Source: Lachnospiraceae bacterium (GTDB lineage Bacteria > Bacillota > Clostridia > Lachnospirales > Lachnospiraceae). From it: a stretch of 10,397 nucleotides of DNA. Location: assembly GCA_900769175.1 (NCBI GenBank), contig CAAGFP010000146.1:1-10397 (forward strand). The letters run 5' to 3'. Numbering within the stretch: the first letter of the stretch is position 1; every line of letters begins with the position of its first letter. The position numbers and the translations under genes are program-made. Under the pieces are notes generated by a model. The model saw only the letters and a list, made by a program, of their open reading frames with translations, did no database searches and was not told where the DNA came from. Of the stretch, positions 1 through 6,097 are shown piece after piece.

Positions 1-49
1 TAACGCAGCACTTAATTTAAGAGATGCTATAACTTACGAAGTTGCATAA
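1..49 (+). CDS. tnpB: TnpB (IS200/IS605-IS607 OrfB) nuclease, C-terminal tail only
   Basis: Only the last 15 codons are in the window, reading NAALNLRDAITYEVA and then TAA at 47-49. The NAALNLRD stretch is the conserved tail of the RuvC-III region of TnpB/OrfB proteins, where the third catalytic aspartate lies two residues before the first Asn. That aspartate falls just outside the window, so I cannot tell whether the nuclease is active or a dead derivative. TnpB is an RNA-guided DNA endonuclease that uses an RNA encoded over its own 3' end and the transposon right end. The structured non-coding stretch that follows supports the call. The remaining protein and any tnpA gene would lie upstream. 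Confidence 0.82.
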   Translation, partial: NAALNLRDAITYEVA

Positions 50-225
50 TCAAGCAAACGTAGGTATGTACCGATGGCTTTTAGTCGGGAATTTACGACT
101 GTGGAGTGTACAAGAACTTGTGAGTAGTATATCTGTTTACAGATTACAAAAGCATACACGATGAAGCAGTAAGTAAGATTCGTGAGAACTTACAATATCT
201 CGATGTGAGTATATTTACACACATT
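50..225 (+). ncRNA. Probable omega RNA (reRNA) scaffold / transposon right end
   Basis: Directly after the tnpB stop there is a non-coding stretch with several consecutive hairpins. AGTCG pairs with CGACT (83-87/96-100). ACAAG pairs with CTTGT (110-114/117-121, tight loop). ATCTG pairs with CAGAT around TTTA (131-135/140-144). GTAAG pairs with CTTAC (173-177/189-193). TnpB guide RNAs span the 3' end of tnpB and the right end of the element, with the guide taken from flanking DNA. Position and folding both match that arrangement. I cannot fix the exact right end; somewhere between about 195 and 240 is likely, so the end given is nominal. Confidence 0.55.
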
Positions 226-243
226 TTGAGTAGCAGCTGAAAT

Positions 244-717
244 ATGGAAAAGGACTTGATAAAATCGGAAAACAAATTAGCAGTGAACTATCACAGGACA
301 AGAATGCAGAAAGAAATGGTGTTACAGAGCCTAAAAGAAAACGGATGCAGAATAACGAAACAGAGAAAGATTTTGTTAGACATTATATTGCAGGAGGAAT
401 GTGCGTGCTGTAAGGAAATATATTATAAAGCGATTGCAGTAGACCCTTCCATTGGTGCTGCTACGGTATATCGAATGGTTAATCTGTTAGAAGAAATCGG
501 AGCCATCAGTCGAAAAAATATGTATCGTATTTCCTGTGGCATGAATTGTGACAGAGAAGGTACCTGCATCATTGAATTAGATGATCAGAGTATTTGCAGA
601 TTATCATCCGGTGAATGGTACAATGTGATATCGGAAGGTCTGCGGTGCATGGGATATGTGGACTCGCAGAAGGTTGCAAGTGTTGTTGTAGAACCATGTG
701 ATATGGAGTGTAAATGA
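244..717 (+). CDS. Fur-family-like, cysteine-rich transcriptional regulator
   Basis: This is a 157-residue protein. Residues about 25-90 form a Fur-type winged helix: RITKQRKILLDII, then GAATVYRMVNLLEEIGAI, where the recognition-helix core TVYR is typical of Fur/Zur/PerR. The C-terminal half is atypical. The histidine-rich metal sites of classical Fur proteins are absent (the only His is H17), while there are 11 cysteines, including CACC at 53-56 and C98, C102, C108, C118, C135, C152 and C156. A cysteine-based metal or redox sensor is therefore more likely than a classical iron site; this is inference. The gene precedes a metal ATPase cluster that it may control. The ribosome binding site is weak at 244, and ATG 304 is an alternative start that keeps the whole DNA-binding domain. 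The gene sits directly behind the TnpB element. Confidence 0.72.
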   Translation: MEKDLIKSENKLAVNYHRTRMQKEMVLQSLKENGCRITKQRKILLDIILQEECACCKEIYYKAIAVDPSIGAATVYRMVNLLEEIGAISRKNMYRISCGMNCDREGTCIIELDDQSICRLSSGEWYNVISEGLRCMGYVDSQKVASVVVEPCDMECK

Positions 718-723
718 TAAAAT

Positions 724-773
724 ATCTCAACAATGAGATTGGCATAGAAGTACATTATTTAGAGAGGTATAAT
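724..773 (+). promoter_or_regulatory. Inverted repeat and -10 box upstream of the small-protein/ATPase genes
   Basis: Just after the fur-like gene there is a perfect 6-bp inverted repeat, ATCTCA/TGAGAT with a 4-base gap (724-729/734-739). A perfect TATAAT lies at 768-773, about 25 bases before the start of the 26-residue ORF. No convincing -35 box has correct spacing: TTGGCA at 739-744 is 23 bases away. The repeat could be an operator for the adjacent regulator or a short hairpin between genes. It does not match the classical Fur box. Confidence 0.35.
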
Positions 774-797
774 ATATTTTCAAAGGAGGGTTGTCAT

Positions 798-878
798 ATG
801 AAGAAACATAAATTCTGGGCATGGGCGGCCGTGATTTGTATGCTCATGGCAATCTTAACCGGGTACAGACATGAATAG
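798..878 (+). CDS. 26-residue single-pass membrane peptide
   Basis: The ORF reads MKKHKFWAWAAVICMLMA and continues to a Gly-Tyr-Arg-His-Glu tail before TAG. An exceptionally good ribosome binding site (AAAGGAGGG, 782-790) lies 7 bases before the ATG, which is the main argument that this tiny gene is translated. A basic N-terminus, then one hydrophobic helix of about 17 residues, then a short polar tail, indicate a small inner-membrane peptide. Its stop at 876-878 is 16 bases before the start of the next gene, so the two are probably co-transcribed and perhaps co-translated. I do not know its function. Its position suggests a partner of the downstream small membrane protein or the metal ATPase. 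Confidence 0.65.
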   Translation: MKKHKFWAWAAVICMLMAILTGYRHE

Positions 879-894
879 TATTGGAGGTACAAAC

Positions 895-1200
895 ATGAAT
901 ATTTTGAAGAGAATTGATGCAAAAAAGACAGGTATCTTCGCTGCCGGGGTTTTATTTGGAACAGCAGGTATCAAAATTTTATCCAGCAAGGATGCAAAAA
1001 AAATATATACACAGTGCACAGCTGCGGTGCTTCGTGCTAAGGACTGCGTAATGAAGACCGTTACGAATATACAGGAAAATGCGGAAGATATTTATTCTGA
1101 AGCAATGCAAATTAATGAAGAACGGGCTTCAGAAAATAGTGAATTTGACGATGAAAGCGAAACAGAAGTTAAAAATGATACTATGAAAACAGAAGAGTAA
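895..1200 (+). CDS. DUF6110-like small membrane-anchored protein
   Basis: The protein has 101 residues. ATG 895 is chosen because GGAGG (883-887) sits 7 bases upstream; the in-frame ATG at 871 lies inside the end of the previous gene and has no such site. Residues about 10-30 (KKTGIFAAGVLFGTAGIKIL) form one hydrophobic anchor with glycines. A helical middle follows (SSKDAKKIYTQCTAAVLRAK). The C-terminus is very acidic, with Glu/Asp-rich sequence from about residue 62 onward. The layout matches small proteins I remember as DUF6110 next to heavy-metal ATPases in Lachnospiraceae. The acidic tail could bind cations or contact the ATPase, but that is inference. A terminator hairpin follows directly. 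Confidence 0.68.
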   Translation: MNILKRIDAKKTGIFAAGVLFGTAGIKILSSKDAKKIYTQCTAAVLRAKDCVMKTVTNIQENAEDIYSEAMQINEERASENSEFDDESETEVKNDTMKTEE

Positions 1201-1213
1201 TCAGTGAAAACGG

Positions 1214-1242
1214 ACACCTGCAAGAACGATGCAGGTGTTTTC
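1214..1242 (+). terminator. Hairpin between the small-protein genes and the ATPase gene
   Basis: ACACCTGC (1214-1221) and GCAGGTGT (1231-1238) form a perfect 8-bp stem around a 9-base loop, followed by a short T run and CC. The T tract is weak, so the hairpin may attenuate rather than stop transcription. That would lower ATPase expression relative to the small proteins upstream. It also lies over the upstream ATG at 1229 of the ATPase frame, which argues that translation starts further down. Confidence 0.6.
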
Positions 1243-1276
1243 CATATATGGTGATTTTAGGAAAGGTCGTAGAACA

Positions 1277-3391
1277 ATGAGATTTCAGATTTTGCATGAG
1301 ATAAAAGGGAGAATGAGATTACATATCATCCAAAAAAGGATGACGGATGTAGAAGCCGATATTTTAGAATATTATCTGAATCAGTGTGAAGAAATATCGT
1401 CTGCAAAGGTATATGAAAGGACACAGGATGTAGTCATTTGCTATGCGGGAGACAGAAGGGGACCTATTTCAATTTTACAGAAGGCTAATTACGATAGTAT
1501 TGAAGTGCCTCAATCGGCCTTGGAACTTTCCGGAAGAAGTATGAATAGAGAATATCAGGATAAAATAGTTGGAAAAGTACTTTTGCGTTTTGCAAACAAA
1601 ATGTTTCTTCCCTACCCAATCAGATTTGCAGTTACAACTGTAAAGTCTGCAAAATATATCTGGAAAGGACTTGGTTCCGTTTTAAAGCGTAAGATAGAGG
1701 TTGCACTTTTAGATGGAGTAGCAATCGGAGTATCTGTACTTCGCGGCGATATGGAAACGGCAGCTTCTGTGATGTTTTTACTGGATATCGGAGAGACATT
1801 AGAAGAATGGACTCATAAGAAATCAGTTGATGATCTGGCAAGAAGTATGTCACTAAATATTAGCAAAGTGTGGATGCTGACTGATGGAAAGGAAATTTTG
1901 ACAGATACCAGTCAGGTCAGGGCGGGGGATATGGTTGTTACACATATGGGAAATCTGATTCCTTTTGATGGTATCGTTGTAAAAGGTCAGGGAATGGTCA
2001 ATCAGTCATCATTGACCGGAGAGTCTTTACCGGTCGAGAAAAAGGAAGGCGGATATGTATATGCCGGGACCGTATTAGAGGAAGGAGAGCTGACCATACA
2101 GGTTAAGGTTACATCCGGTGCAACCCGATATGAAAAAATTGTAACAATGATAGAAGAAACAGAGAAACTGAAATCCGGGATGGAAAGCAGGGCAGAACAT
2201 TTGGCTGACAGACTTGTACCATACACACTGCTTGGAACAGGACTGGTTTATCTTCTTACCAGAAATGTAACAAAGGCTTTGGCGGTTTTGATGGTAGATT
2301 ATTCCTGCGCACTAAAACTTGCAATGCCGATCACCGTTCTTGCCGCAATAAAAGAAGCAAACCGGCATCAAATAACTGTAAAAGGCGGTAAATTCTTAGA
2401 ACAGATAGCAGAAGCGGATACCATCATATTTGATAAAACCGGGACATTGACGAAAGCGCAGCCAATTGTAGAAAGGGTCATATCTTTTAATGGAGAAAAT
2501 CCGGATGAACTGCTTCGTATAGCAGCTTGTCTGGAAGAGCATTTTCCGCACTCTATCGCAAAAGCAGTTGTTAATGCGGCAAAAGAAAAAGGGCTCGTAC
2601 ATGAGGAAAATCATTCTAAAGTGGAATACATTGTTGCTCATGGTATTTCATCAAGGATAGAAGGTAAGAGAGTGGTAATTGGCAGTTATCATTTTGTGTT
2701 TGAAGATGAAAAATGCACTGTACCTGTTGAAATGGAAGAAACATTCGAAAACCTGCCGGAAGAATGCTCACTGCTATATCTTGCCATGGAAGGGAGATTG
2801 GCTGCCGTTATCTGTGTTTCTGATCCGGTCAGAGAAGAGGCTTCTGATGTGATTTCGTTACTACATGACCAAGGTTTTACGAAAATTGTTATGATGACCG
2901 GAGACAGTGAGCGTACAGCGTCTGCTGTTGCGAATAAAATTGGTGTAGATGAATACTATTCTGAGGTTCTCCCAGAGGATAAGGCAGCATTTGTAGAAAA
3001 AGAGCATGGCAAAGGCAGAAAGGTCATTATGATTGGTGACGGAGTAAATGATTCGCCTGCATTGTCAGCTGCGGATGTAGGTATTGCAATCAGTGATGGT
3101 GCACAGATAGCAAGAGAAGTAGCAGATATCACCATTGAAGCAGATAACCTGTTTGAATTGGTGGCACTTCGGAAAATCAGCACAAATCTCATGGGAAGGA
3201 TTCATAAAAATTATGTGAGAATTGTTGGCATAAATTCCGGACTGATTATTCTTGGAGTAAGTGGAGTAGTTCAGCCGACAACATCTGCATTGCTACATAA
3301 TACTTCGACGATTGCAATCAGTATGAAAGGAATGAGCGGTTGGAAGACGGGTGTTACAATACGTGATGGGAAGGAGAATGGACATGCATGA
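1277..3391 (+). CDS. P1B-type heavy-metal-translocating ATPase
   Basis: The 704-residue integral membrane pump couples ATP hydrolysis to metal export or import. I start it at ATG 1277 (MRFQILHEIKGRMRLHI) because the 1229 ATG lies inside a hairpin and the HEIKGR opening is typical of this subfamily. Residues 1-75 form an HMA-like domain lacking CxxC. Later motifs are TGES 247-250 (actuator), SCALKL 343-348 in the metal-site helix, phosphorylated D386 in DKTGTLT, and GDGVND 587-592 at the hinge. The usual CPC/SPC/TPC metal motif is replaced by Ser-Cys-Ala, and the nucleotide-domain His-Pro is His-Ser (H425-S426). The transported metal cannot be predicted from this. A C-terminal membrane pair (IVGINSGLIILGVSG) is present. 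The stop overlaps the next gene, indicating translational coupling. Confidence 0.93.
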   Translation: MRFQILHEIKGRMRLHIIQKRMTDVEADILEYYLNQCEEISSAKVYERTQDVVICYAGDRRGPISILQKANYDSIEVPQSALELSGRSMNREYQDKIVGKVLLRFANKMFLPYPIRFAVTTVKSAKYIWKGLGSVLKRKIEVALLDGVAIGVSVLRGDMETAASVMFLLDIGETLEEWTHKKSVDDLARSMSLNISKVWMLTDGKEILTDTSQVRAGDMVVTHMGNLIPFDGIVVKGQGMVNQSSLTGESLPVEKKEGGYVYAGTVLEEGELTIQVKVTSGATRYEKIVTMIEETEKLKSGMESRAEHLADRLVPYTLLGTGLVYLLTRNVTKALAVLMVDYSCALKLAMPITVLAAIKEANRHQITVKGGKFLEQIAEADTIIFDKTGTLTKAQPIVERVISFNGENPDELLRIAACLEEHFPHSIAKAVVNAAKEKGLVHEENHSKVEYIVAHGISSRIEGKRVVIGSYHFVFEDEKCTVPVEMEETFENLPEECSLLYLAMEGRLAAVICVSDPVREEASDVISLLHDQGFTKIVMMTGDSERTASAVANKIGVDEYYSEVLPEDKAAFVEKEHGKGRKVIMIGDGVNDSPALSAADVGIAISDGAQIAREVADITIEADNLFELVALRKISTNLMGRIHKNYVRIVGINSGLIILGVSGVVQPTTSALLHNTSTIAISMKGMSGWKTGVTIRDGKENGHA

Positions 3392-3992
3392 TTGTGAATT
3401 TTGTGGAAATGAGATTGATTATCATGAGATTATTGACTGTATTACATGTGCCCTGGATGCTAGGGATCCTTATACAGCGGGACATTCGGAACGTGTCAGT
3501 GATATGGCACTAAAAGTATGTCAGCTGATAGGACTTAAGAATGAGGATACATTAAAAATACATATTGCGGCACATTTACATGATATTGGAAAGATAGGTG
3601 TGCCGGATGCTGTGCTTAACAAAGAAGGAAAACTAACAGATGAGGAGTTTGCATATATAAAAAAACATCCCATAATAGGAGCTGAGATACTTGGAAAATC
3701 CCACAAATTAAGTGAGCTGTCAGACATTGTTTTGATGCATCATGAGCGTTTTGATGGGAAGGGTTACCCGATTGGCAAATCGGGAGTGGATATACCAATT
3801 GGAGCAAGAATTATTGCAATATGTGATTCTATTGATGCCATTACATCTAACCGCTGTTATCGTAAAGCACATGATTTTGATTACTGTTATAAGGAAATTG
3901 AGAAGAATCTGGGAAAGATGTATGACCCGATTGTGGGACAATATGTATTGGATAACTGGGAGAAGATAACAAGTGTGGTGAATAAGGAATAA
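3384..3992 (+). CDS. Stand-alone HD-GYP domain phosphodiesterase
   Basis: The protein is 202 residues, almost only catalytic domain. HD-GYP enzymes hydrolyse cyclic di-GMP or related cyclic dinucleotides using a di- or tri-metal centre. Key residues are present: H34 (GHSERV), H66-D67 (HLHDIGK), H95, H119-H120 and the GYP signature (FDGKGYP, 123-129), so it should be active. The start at ATG 3384 is set by AAGGAG (3371-3376), 7 bases upstream, and overlaps the ATPase stop by 8 bases. There is no receiver, PAS or membrane domain. Instead the N-terminus has two CxxC pairs (C4/C7 and C19/C22), which could bind metal or respond to redox state; this is inference. Being coupled to a metal pump suggests it reports metal status to nucleotide signalling. 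Confidence 0.9.
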   Translation: MHDCEFCGNEIDYHEIIDCITCALDARDPYTAGHSERVSDMALKVCQLIGLKNEDTLKIHIAAHLHDIGKIGVPDAVLNKEGKLTDEEFAYIKKHPIIGAEILGKSHKLSELSDIVLMHHERFDGKGYPIGKSGVDIPIGARIIAICDSIDAITSNRCYRKAHDFDYCYKEIEKNLGKMYDPIVGQYVLDNWEKITSVVNKE

Positions 3993-4090
3993 TAAAGTGT
4001 TTTATAACTATTTTTGGCGTTGAATAAAGGTGATGATGGTTTTGATAGCGGGTATTAAAAACCCATGTTTGGATATATATTAATCTGCAA
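3993..4090. other. Gene-free interval, probable left boundary of the IME
   Basis: This is A/T-rich DNA after the HD-GYP stop. It contains a small hairpin GGGT/ACCC (4050-4053/4061-4064) around ATTAAAA, and a single GTATTA, which is the reverse of the TAATAC core repeated at the other end of the element. I see no gene. Host genes stop here and element genes begin just beyond, so the attachment junction should be inside this stretch. Confidence 0.35.
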
Positions 4091-4139
4091 AATAAGAAAA
4101 CCAATAGCTTTGTATGAGATGCTATTGGTTATTCTTATT
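4091..4139. terminator. Bidirectional terminator between convergent HD-GYP and XRE genes
   Basis: A long inverted repeat has arms AATAAGAA plus AACCAATAGC (4091-4108) and GCTATTGGTT plus TTCTTATT (4121-4130, 4132-4139). That is 18 pairs with one bulged base and a 12-base loop. The outer A/T-rich parts supply U-rich tails on both strands. It lies between genes transcribed toward each other, and the XRE stop codon (4122-4124) is inside the stem. Confidence 0.7.
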
Positions 4140-4472
4140 GTTTTGTTTTCGCATCAAATTAAGTATATATTGAATAATTGGTAATAAATCATGAGATTCC
4201 TGTTCCGTGCAATCATTTAATAAGGTAAGGAGCTTCTGAAGATTTGGTTTCTGGTCGTTGCTATCCGGATAGAAAATCTTGTCAGCTGGTATCTTAAGAT
4301 ATGTAATTAATGGATACAGCTTCTCAAATTTCGGATTACCACGTCCAGCTTCGATGTTCAATATGGTGCGTTGATCTAGATTAAGAATTTCTGCCAGCTT
4401 TTCCTGTGAAAGACCGAGTTCTGTACGGGCTTCACGTACTGCGTTGGCAAGATTTTGTTTTATATCCTGCAT
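4122..4472 (-). CDS. XRE/Cro-CI family helix-turn-helix repressor
   Basis: The protein is 116 residues. An HTH_3 domain spans about residues 8-65: REARTELGLSQEKLAEIL forms the first helices, and TILNIEAGRGNPKFEKL is the recognition helix and following turn. A short helical C-terminal tail (about 75-116) may dimerise. SOS-type or phage CI peptidase motifs are absent, so it is probably a simple effector- or dose-responsive repressor. It is transcribed from the left end of the element, away from a 220-bp intergenic region. The start codon at 4472 is immediately followed upstream by one arm of a 10-bp inverted repeat that also covers the GAGGTGA ribosome binding site, which suggests autorepression. 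Such regulators are common in mobilizable elements of this type. Confidence 0.88.
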   Translation of the reverse strand: MQDIKQNLANAVREARTELGLSQEKLAEILNLDQRTILNIEAGRGNPKFEKLYPLITYLKIPADKIFYPDSNDQKPNLQKLLTLLNDCTEQESHDLLPIIQYILNLMRKQNNKNNQ

Positions 4473-4528
4473 TGTAATTCACCTCGATAGTAGTTTACAT
4501 TACACATCGACAAGAGTGAATTACATTA
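4473..4528. promoter_or_regulatory. Candidate XRE operator: 10-bp inverted repeat around the promoter region
   Basis: TGTAATTCAC at 4473-4482 and GTGAATTACA at 4516-4525 are perfect reverse complements, with centres about 43 bp (four helical turns) apart. TTACATTA also occurs twice (4495-4502 and 4521-4528). The near arm overlaps the XRE ribosome binding site and touches its start codon. This layout suits cooperative binding of a dimeric repressor to two sites. A third copy of GTGAATTACA lies behind the integrase at 9723-9732. Confidence 0.5.
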
Positions 4529-4560
4529 GAATACACTATAGATATGGAGTGCAGTACATA

Positions 4561-4647
4561 GTGAAACAAAAGTGGAAAATACGAGAAAAAAGAATATTAG
4601 TAAAAAAAGCAAAAATAGCCTACTACACACATCAAGGTGTATCGTGA
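4561..4647 (+). CDS. Possible 28-residue basic peptide, or the body of a short RNA
   Basis: A GTG-started frame gives a very basic peptide (VKQKWKIREKRILVKKAK, then an aromatic end) whose TGA lies inside the stem of a strong plus-strand terminator. GGAG at 4546-4549 is 11 bases from the GTG, which is longer than ideal. The frame is open further upstream, but that part is antisense to the XRE promoter. It may instead be a non-coding transcript divergent from the XRE gene. The only real argument for a transcript is the terminator that otherwise has no gene to serve. Confidence 0.2.
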   Translation: MKQKWKIREKRILVKKAKIAYYTHQGVS

Positions 4648-4682
4648 TGAGGTATAAAACCTCAATGCGATACACCTTTTTT
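4634..4682 (+). terminator. Strong plus-strand intrinsic terminator with a two-tier stem
   Basis: The outer stem AAGGTGTATCG/CGATACACCTT (4634-4644/4668-4678) is 11 bp. A symmetric 3x3 internal loop follows. The inner stem is TGAGGT/ACCTCA (4648-4653/4659-4664) with an ATAAA loop. Six Ts (4677-4682) follow on the plus strand. On the minus strand the stem is not followed by a T run, although the relaxase stop is only 12 bases away, so it is oriented for a plus-strand transcript. Confidence 0.72.
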
Positions 4683-4693
4683 AGTCGGTAAAA

Positions 4694-6097
4694 TCACAGA
4701 GCAGTTTCGTCCTTTTCTGATTTTCTGTCATTAGTCTGCTGAACTGACGAACTACGATTAAGATATTGATTCAGATTATCTAATTTTCTGTTGAGAGCAT
4801 TGATTTCTTTCTCCGCAGATTTATAGGTTTTCTGTAAGGTTTCTTTCTTGGAATACAATGAATTGTATTCGTTACGGAGCCTTTCAATATCAAGAGTTTT
4901 AGGGTTCACTCCAAGCCGTTTTAACATATTTTCTGCACCGTCATGGAGTAGAAGTTCTGTTTCGTGACTTCGCAGGTAAGCATCTGGATTTTTGGATTTT
5001 TGATATCGGACATGATAGATATGATTGGTCTGATATTGCTCAGCATATTTCAAAATCTGTCCTAAATCCTTTAACTGATGCTCGGTTTCAACAAGACTGC
5101 TTCGTGCAGTTTTGGCAACAATAGACTTAGCTGCAAGTTGTTTTTCTAACTCAGCTATGGAGCCTGCTTCACTATAACTGCTGGCAGCAATTTTAAGGTT
5201 TTGGATGTCCGCCCAATGTTTCAGACCGGGACTTTGTTCAAACTTTTCTTCCGAGGTGTCAATGAGCTTTTTGGAAGAATAATCTTTGACAAGCTGCTTC
5301 TTTCTTGCAGGAAATGGAATACGCTTTTTAGGCTGTATCAATGTCTTTGCTTCAATCCGTTCCTTAATTCGTTCTTTGGTGTATTCCGCGCCTAAAGAGT
5401 TGGCTCTGCCACGGATAAAATGCTCACGGTCAAGTGGTCGGAAAGAGATATATTTTAAAGATTTTTCATCAAAGGTTTCGCCTTTTATCTCGTATCCTTT
5501 GGCACGGATAAGGTCAAGAAAGTCCTCATAAGTATCAGCAGTTTGGATGGCTTCGTCAATGTCATTTTTGAGCCTGGTTTTCCATGAGGAATTGTTTTTA
5601 TTAGAGAGCCATTCCTTGTATGTTTTTCCACGCTGGTCAGTTGGTGGCAGGACGGATAACTGATGCTCGGAACACAGCTCATCATTCAGATGCCGGATGT
5701 GATAGTAGGTCTTTTTACAGTCATGGTATTTCTCATGATTGATGTTATCTGCAGCACAGAAAATGATGTGGTTATGAACGTGTCCTTTGTCAATGTGGGT
5801 AGCCACAATGTAAGAGTATTTTCCTTCCAGTAGTTTGTCGGCAAGCTCTATGCCGATTTGATGAGCTTCCTTATAAGATACTTCTCTGGGCATAAATGCC
5901 TGTATTAGATGAAAGGCTTTGTTTGGGTCTGCCTGATTGGTTTTTGACAGGGCAAACTTGAAATCAAAAGCAGCAGTTTCCGGACTGCATCCAAAGGAAG
6001 AAATGAGGATGCTTTCATCTGTCTTTGCAGGGTTACAGATGTAATCTACTGCTTTATTGACGGTTGCTTGGATAGCATGGATTTTTGTGATTGCCAT
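4694..6097 (-). CDS. MOBP-type relaxase / mobilization nuclease
   Basis: The 467-residue enzyme nicks oriT and carries the DNA strand covalently on a tyrosine. The nuclease domain is about residues 1-250. Motif I has Y19 within DYICNPAKT, the expected nucleophile. Motif III is the metal-binding HIDKGHVHNH (101-110), leading into HIIFCA. Residues about 270-455 are charged and predicted to form long coiled coils (for example KETLQKTYKSAEKEINALNR). The length is normal for small mobilization relaxases and nothing is truncated. Its start overlaps the end of mobC by 52 bases in another frame, typical of mobC-relaxase operons. AAAGGAG lies about 14 bases upstream of the ATG, inside mobC. No helicase domain is present. 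Confidence 0.93.
   Translation of the reverse strand: MAITKIHAIQATVNKAVDYICNPAKTDESILISSFGCSPETAAFDFKFALSKTNQADPNKAFHLIQAFMPREVSYKEAHQIGIELADKLLEGKYSYIVATHIDKGHVHNHIIFCAADNINHEKYHDCKKTYYHIRHLNDELCSEHQLSVLPPTDQRGKTYKEWLSNKNNSSWKTRLKNDIDEAIQTADTYEDFLDLIRAKGYEIKGETFDEKSLKYISFRPLDREHFIRGRANSLGAEYTKERIKERIEAKTLIQPKKRIPFPARKKQLVKDYSSKKLIDTSEEKFEQSPGLKHWADIQNLKIAASSYSEAGSIAELEKQLAAKSIVAKTARSSLVETEHQLKDLGQILKYAEQYQTNHIYHVRYQKSKNPDAYLRSHETELLLHDGAENMLKRLGVNPKTLDIERLRNEYNSLYSKKETLQKTYKSAEKEINALNRKLDNLNQYLNRSSSVQQTNDRKSEKDETAL

Noticed and set aside
104..114. 11-base word GAGTGTACAAG shared between the omega-RNA region and 9989-9999
   Set aside because: In a window this size several unrelated 11-base matches are expected by chance, and the flanks do not match.
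1..240. tmRNA (ssrA) gene, because of many hairpins near a short open stretch
   Set aside because: No tRNA-like acceptor end or CCA-type 3' part is present, and frame 2 reads a clear TnpB C-terminus ending at 49.
871..894. Upstream ATG for the DUF6110-like protein
   Set aside because: It lies inside the end of the previous gene and lacks a spaced ribosome binding site; ATG 895 has GGAGG at the right distance.
3993..4140. Direct repeat matching the integrase end that would define attL and attR
   Set aside because: Only short words (GCGGGT, TTTTGAT, GCAAAA) are shared, too weak to claim. Tn916-like integrases need only short coupling sequences.
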